Notes under the pieces: model-generated
Told to the model about the DNA's origin: nothing
Database searches by the model: none
The model's input: the letters and a program-made list of their open reading frames with translations, nothing else
Part shown: one piece after another, positions 59,598 to 64,000 of the stretch
Layout: every line of letters begins with the position of its first letter
Position numbering within the stretch: the first letter of the stretch is position 1
NCBI GenBank assembly: GCA_001910725.1
Contig: MJGA01000008.1
Coordinates: 992,001-1,056,000 of the forward strand
Origin: Phanerodontia chrysosporium
Taxonomy: Eukaryota > Basidiomycota > Agaricomycetes > Polyporales > Phanerochaetaceae
Length of the DNA stretch: 64,000 nt
Reading direction: 5' to 3'
Position numbers and translations under genes: made by a program

Positions 59598-60702
59598 CTA
59601 GTATCCGAAGCCTCGTCCTCCAGCGTTCTCGCCTGTGGCCGCTGCAAGATGCAACTTCAAAGCATCGGTCATAGCTCCCACGTCGGACGTGACATTGATC
59701 TATTCATGGCGCTATGAGGCATCATTTGACAGCCATCAACAAGTGTGCACGTACCATATCAAAGCCCTCTTTCGCCCGCCTTGCCGACTGCTCGCCCGAG
59801 ATGCAGTAAATAGCACTGCAAATACCTTCAATATCTCGTCATCGGGATCGGTGGAAGTTGCATACCATTTCCTGCCTGCCTGATGCGCAGCTTTCAGGAT
59901 CCTTTGGATAGCCTCTTCCACCTTCGGGTGCGGGTCTGGATTCGGTGGAGGGTAGCCGAGGGATAACGAGAGGTCATATGGTCCGATGAACACTCCGTCT
60001 AGGTTACGTCTTTATGAGTGCATGGATGACATGACACGGCAAGCATACGTACCCAAGCCCTCTACCGCACAGATTGCCTCGATATTATCGTACGCTTGGC
60101 GGGTCTCGACCTGTGTAAGCACTAGAATGCTGTCATTGGCTAACTTGAGGTAGTCCGCCGCAGATACGCCCCAGGATGCCTGTGTAAAAGGGCTTCCGAA
60201 TCCGCGAGTGCCAACAGGAGGGAAGCGTGCAGCCGATACGACTGCTTGCGCTTGTTCCGTGGTAGATACCTTGCCGAGACCTCAGCTGACCTACACGCGT
60301 TCACTAGCCACGAAGGCTTACCATTGGCACTATGATACCCCTAGCACCTGCATCGAGAGCATACTTGATCTGCCAGCTCGCGCTTCCATCTGCGGCTGCA
60401 CCGGTAGCGGGAATGCGGACCAGGACACTCGGAGCGTTTGGGCCCAAGCCCGATACGGCAGCGACGGTCTCGGCTGCGCCAGGTTGAAGCGAGGTGAGGC
60501 CATGTTCGCAGTCGACAACCAACCACGATAGGTGCGGCGATGCAGCTGCGACACTGCGCGCTGCGAACGATCCCGGGAGTGTGATCCACGCTCCAAAGGC
60601 CGGTTTGGACGCCCGGAACGATTGTAGCAACGGGTGCGATGCCATAGTGTGCAGCGATGAGGAGCGCAACGGCGGGAATGCGACGCGCAGGAGGCTCAAC
60701 AT
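59598..60702 (-). CDS. HpcH/HpaI aldolase (2-oxo acid aldolase), one missing base
   Basis: Exons 60702-60322, 60269-60053, 59998-59755 and 59699-59598; 314 residues after adding one base near 59822. The N-terminus MLSLLRVAFPPLRSSSLHTM is Arg/Ser/Leu-rich without acids and may target mitochondria; an internal Met (MASHPLLQ) is an alternative start. Family marks: WLVVDCEHG, ARGIIVPMV, QVETRQAYDNIEAI (metal-binding Glu) and DGVFIGPYDLSLSLG (metal-binding Asp). These enzymes reversibly split 4-hydroxy-2-oxo acids with a divalent metal, for example at the end of aromatic ring-cleavage pathways. The frame step falls in KVFA to IYCISGEQSARRAKEGFDM. Confidence 0.9.
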
Positions 60703-61212
60703 CGAGTGTATATATGTTGCGGCAGCCGCCTCTGCTTCTCATCCTGCGGTCATGAGATGCCACGCACGGGCCGCTCTGGCGGGGAACATGATGCAATCCT
60801 GCTGCCCAAAATTATCAAAATTGGGTGGAAATAATGCAGCAGGAAGCACCAACATTTCCGAACGACTTGCGTGCACACCTGCGGTGTCTGCTGAGACGAG
60901 GGCGGTACAGGAGGTTGCCCCGCACGAGCCCCCTCCGCCCACGTGGTTGGGGAGGCGCCTGGACGCTGCGGGGAACAAACGTTGAGCAGGCTGCACGACG
61001 CAGCAAGCTGGCTGGATTGCTGTCGCCAACAGAGAGGAGATCGCCACGAGCTGTGCAATGCATTCGCGACGGCTGAGGCTGGGCAGGCGCGAGGCTCGCG
61101 GGAAGCGGCGTGGCTTTGAGATGTCGAGTGGCCCGGTGTAAGTGGGCGGCAGCCAAATCACGGCCAAACAAAGGCCTCTCTCACTTGTTCATCGTTGTCG
61201 ACGGTGTGCACG
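60703..61212. promoter_or_regulatory. Divergent promoter region
   Basis: Between the aldolase (-) and FHA-protein (+) starts. No gene or clear core element. Confidence 0.4.
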
Positions 61213-63857
61213 ATGCCTCCATTCTCGACTACACAACCTCCTGTACCACTCCCGGCCCTATATCTATACCCACTCAATGATTCCTTCGTTCCAAAGCACA
61301 TTTCCCTCGTCAATAACCAACGTGTGAAGATTGGTCGACAGACGAACGCGAAGACTGTGCCCGCGGAGCGGAATGGCTATTTCGACTCAAAAGTGCTATC
61401 GAGACAGCATGCAGAGGTGTGGGAGGAGAACGGGAAGGTGCGTGTGCGATTCCTCCTGCAGACGACCCGTTCGTCTGCCTCCAGTCTCCCTTGATGGACC
61501 AAGGGCCGTCTCCCACCTCCATCCTCATGGCTAACACGTATCACCCTAGATTTTCATTAAAGACGTCAAGAGCTCAAACGGAACGTTCATTAACGGTGAA
61601 CGGTTAAGTCCAGAAGGACTTGAGTCACAGCCGTTCGAGCTCAAAACTGACGACATCGTGGTACGTGCACGTCCGCGTCACAAGTCATATGCAACTTCCA
61701 ACCGCTATCTTAGGAATTTGGTATCGACATTGTCGGCGAAGATAATACTACCATCGTTCACCACAAGGTCGCCGCTCGTGTCGTTTGCGTCTTCACCGAC
61801 CAGGATGCCCAGGCTGCCGCACGCGCAGAAGCGCAACAAAATCCCCCGACGTATGGCACACTCGGAGGACAGGGCCCAGGCATGGCTGGCCAGCCGGGTG
61901 CGTTCGCTTTTGCTGGTGCGAATGGTGCTGGCGCGAGCAACGTCATGCCAGGTGCCCAGCGGAGAACGACAATGCCGCCCCCGACTGGTCTCGTCGGCAT
62001 GGGCGGTATGGGAGGCAGCGCCCGCCCACCGGGCAAGAGCGGCCTCACGTTCGATCACATCCTCAGCCGCCTCCAAGGCGAGCTTCAAAAGAGTCGCGAG
62101 ACGGGTGCTGAGCTGCATTCGTTGACGAATGCTATGAACGACATCCACGAAACACTTGGCGGCAACATCGTGCGTCACGCCACAATATCTCGTCGTCGTC
62201 GTGCTTATATGCGTTTCATAGCCCCCGTCTGCAGGTCCATACCTCAGTCTCTTCCTCCGGTCGTTCCTCCGGCACAACGAGCGAACGACGCATCAGCTTC
62301 CGCGCAGGCGTCTAGATCCCCCGACTCGTCTTCATCGGCGCTCACTGAGCTGCAGTCGCAGCTACATGAGACCCAGGTGTCCCTGGCGAGCCACATGGAA
62401 AAGATACGTACCTTGGAGGGCATGCTTGCGGAACACGAGGCGATCAAGCAGGAGGTATCGGCCATGCGGGAACTCATGGAGGAGCGCAAGCGCGAGATGG
62501 AGTTGCTTAGATTGCAGACACAGAGCCCGACAAACCTCCGGAGACAGCGTTCCCACTCGGACGACGACTTTGCTTCAGATGATGACGATGCCCGCAGCGT
62601 CTCAACTGTCGTCCCTCATGAGCTCGAGCGTGTCGACGAAGAGGATGAAGAGTCAATGGCGGAGGCTGAGGAGGCCGAGCGGAGACAACGCCAAGATGAG
62701 GTCCGGCCCAGAACGCCGGAGCCGACTGGCATGGGCATGCACGAGGACGACGATGAACCTTCGAACACGTCGTCTCATTTGCGTCCGCAGTCCCCCCTGC
62801 ACCTGCCATTCCGGACGAGCTGGCGCAGCGGCTCGCGACATTGTCCAACCAGCTTGAGTCTGCACTTGAGCTCTCTCGGTCGCTTCAGCAGCAACATACG
62901 ACTGCTCAGACCACGATATCTCTCCTGGAGTCAAAGGTTGCGACCCTGGAGTCCCTGGTGCAGGCCACGCAGTCTCAGGTGCAAGCACAAACTGAGACCC
63001 AGCAGGAGCTGGTGCGATCTGTCGAGGACGTCAAAGCAGCAGTTGCTGCTGCTCCGGCCCCTGCCCCGCCGGTAGAGGAGGAGCCAAGGGAGTCCATTAC
63101 CGAGATGCTCACACAGTGGAAGAAAAGTGTGGAGGGACGGTGGAGTTCCGTCCAGGAGGAGTGGAACGACGAACGGGATCGTCTCCGTCGTGCCAAGGAG
63201 GAGTGGGAGACTCGCATGCGCCAGGTGGAGACCAGCCTAGAGACTACGTCTGCGAAGCTCGACAGCGGGCTTGCTTCGATTGCGTCGCTCCAGGTACAAC
63301 ATCATGCACCAAACGGACATGCGAAACTCGGTCTCGTCACCCCTCCCAGCCCGCGCAGCCTTTCCGCTGAGTCGACGCGTCCACGACAGAAGAAGCGGCG
63401 GTCGAGCACGTCCCGTGGGCGGTCACGGACTCGCTCGGAATCGCGGACACGCGTCAACGGTGACGAGCACGACGAGGCATCCTCCACCAGCTCCCGGTTG
63501 CGGCATCGGTCATCGTGGACGACGGACGGCTCGGACGACGCACACCATGGAAATGGGTCGGCGAAGTCGATGGACGGCTCCGAGGTGCGCTCAAATCCGA
63601 ACATGCAGCTTCCAATCACTCCTGAACCGTCGTTACTGGAACAGCCGATATCCGGACGCCTGCCTGCCGCGCTCACCGAGGCCCGTGCGAAGGAGCCGCC
63701 GAAGGACGTGGTAAGCCCCGCCCCGCATCCCCCGGAGACCCTGGTTGACCATGCTGTCCAGCATCCGCTGAACAACATGCAGACAGCCTTCGGCGTCCTC
63801 GTCGTCGTGGCAGCCGCGGCGGCGGTGATGTGGCGAGTAAAGCCTGACGGATCATGA
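61213..63857 (+). CDS. FHA / coiled-coil / tail-anchored protein, SLMAP (PRO45/Far9)-like STRIPAK subunit, one missing base
   Basis: Exons 61213-61437, 61550-61660, 61714-62169 and 62248-63857; 800 residues after adding one base. N-terminal FHA domain: VKIGRQT, LSRQHAEVW and SSNGTFING, the phosphothreonine-binding residues. Next a Gly/Met/Pro-rich linker, then coiled coils (TELQSQLHETQVSLASHMEK to AMRELMEERKREMELLRLQT; and LESALELSRSLQQQHTTAQT onward), an acidic region and a basic RS-like segment (RSRTRSESRTR). A single C-terminal TM (FGVLVVVAAAAAVMWRV) ends four residues before the stop. This order is that of SLMAP and fungal PRO45/Far9-10, which anchor the STRIPAK complex to nuclear envelope/ER/mitochondria. 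Missing base near 62797 in a C run. Confidence 0.85.
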
Positions 63858-64000
63858 GACCGGAAAACCTTCTGCACTGTATGACCCCTTCATATCCTCG
63901 GATGGTTTACTCATTACCCTCAAGATCTCTCTGGAACTTGCGCCTTTTTGTTCTCCCAGCTTTCATCTTCCTCCGTCTTGCCTAGTTTGTGCAGCCAGCC

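Overview
The window reads as nuclear chromosomal DNA of a wood-decaying basidiomycete, most likely a Polyporales white-rot fungus of the Phanerochaete/Phlebia type. The evidence is dense genes with many 45-80 nt GT-AG introns, GC-rich coding sequence, intron-bearing nuclear tRNAs, a Plavaka-type DNA transposon, and a manganese peroxidase whose residues align number for number with the P. chrysosporium MnP1 family. Genes are single transcription units on both strands, not operons. All exon coordinates were read by eye from frame and splice consensus.

Layout. 1-8 kb: 3' part of a DUF1275 membrane protein, a caleosin, an atypical SDR, a WrbA-type quinone reductase and COP9 signalosome subunit 3. 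10.3-19 kb: a giant Ser/Thr-rich single-pass membrane mucin and an unrecognised gene. 19-25 kb: glucose-6-phosphate isomerase, a nuclear-type disordered protein and a small unknown gene. 25-29.5 kb: two NAD(P)-dependent reductase paralogues, head to head, flanking an intron-containing tRNA-Asp. 30-34 kb: a secreted Gly/Asn-rich repeat protein, eIF3g and an intron-containing tRNA-Tyr. 35.6-44.5 kb: a Plavaka transposon of about 8.8 kb with short terminal inverted repeats, a C+G-rich palindrome near the left end, a transposase of about 1,386 residues, and a divergent DUF6698-like cargo gene. 45-55.6 kb: manganese peroxidase with a metal-response-type promoter motif, cystathionine gamma-lyase, a small Cys-rich protein, a tocopherol cyclase-like protein, a secreted protein and a 14-TM MFS transporter. 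56-64 kb: a protein joining an MLKL-like helical N-terminus to a pseudokinase, a small unknown gene, an HpcH/HpaI aldolase and an FHA/coiled-coil/tail-anchored SLMAP (PRO45/Far9)-like STRIPAK component.

The two most interesting items are the MLKL-like pseudokinase (56.3-58.7 kb), in which the VAVK lysine, HxD aspartate and DFG glycine are all replaced, and the Plavaka element. One systematic feature colours the whole annotation: about twenty otherwise conserved genes or gene parts need exactly one extra base to stay in frame, always a single missing base and never an extra one. I read these as consensus deletion errors in the assembly, or less likely a deletion bias in the genome, and not as independent pseudogenes. 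The affected genes are listed as CDS with the break position given.
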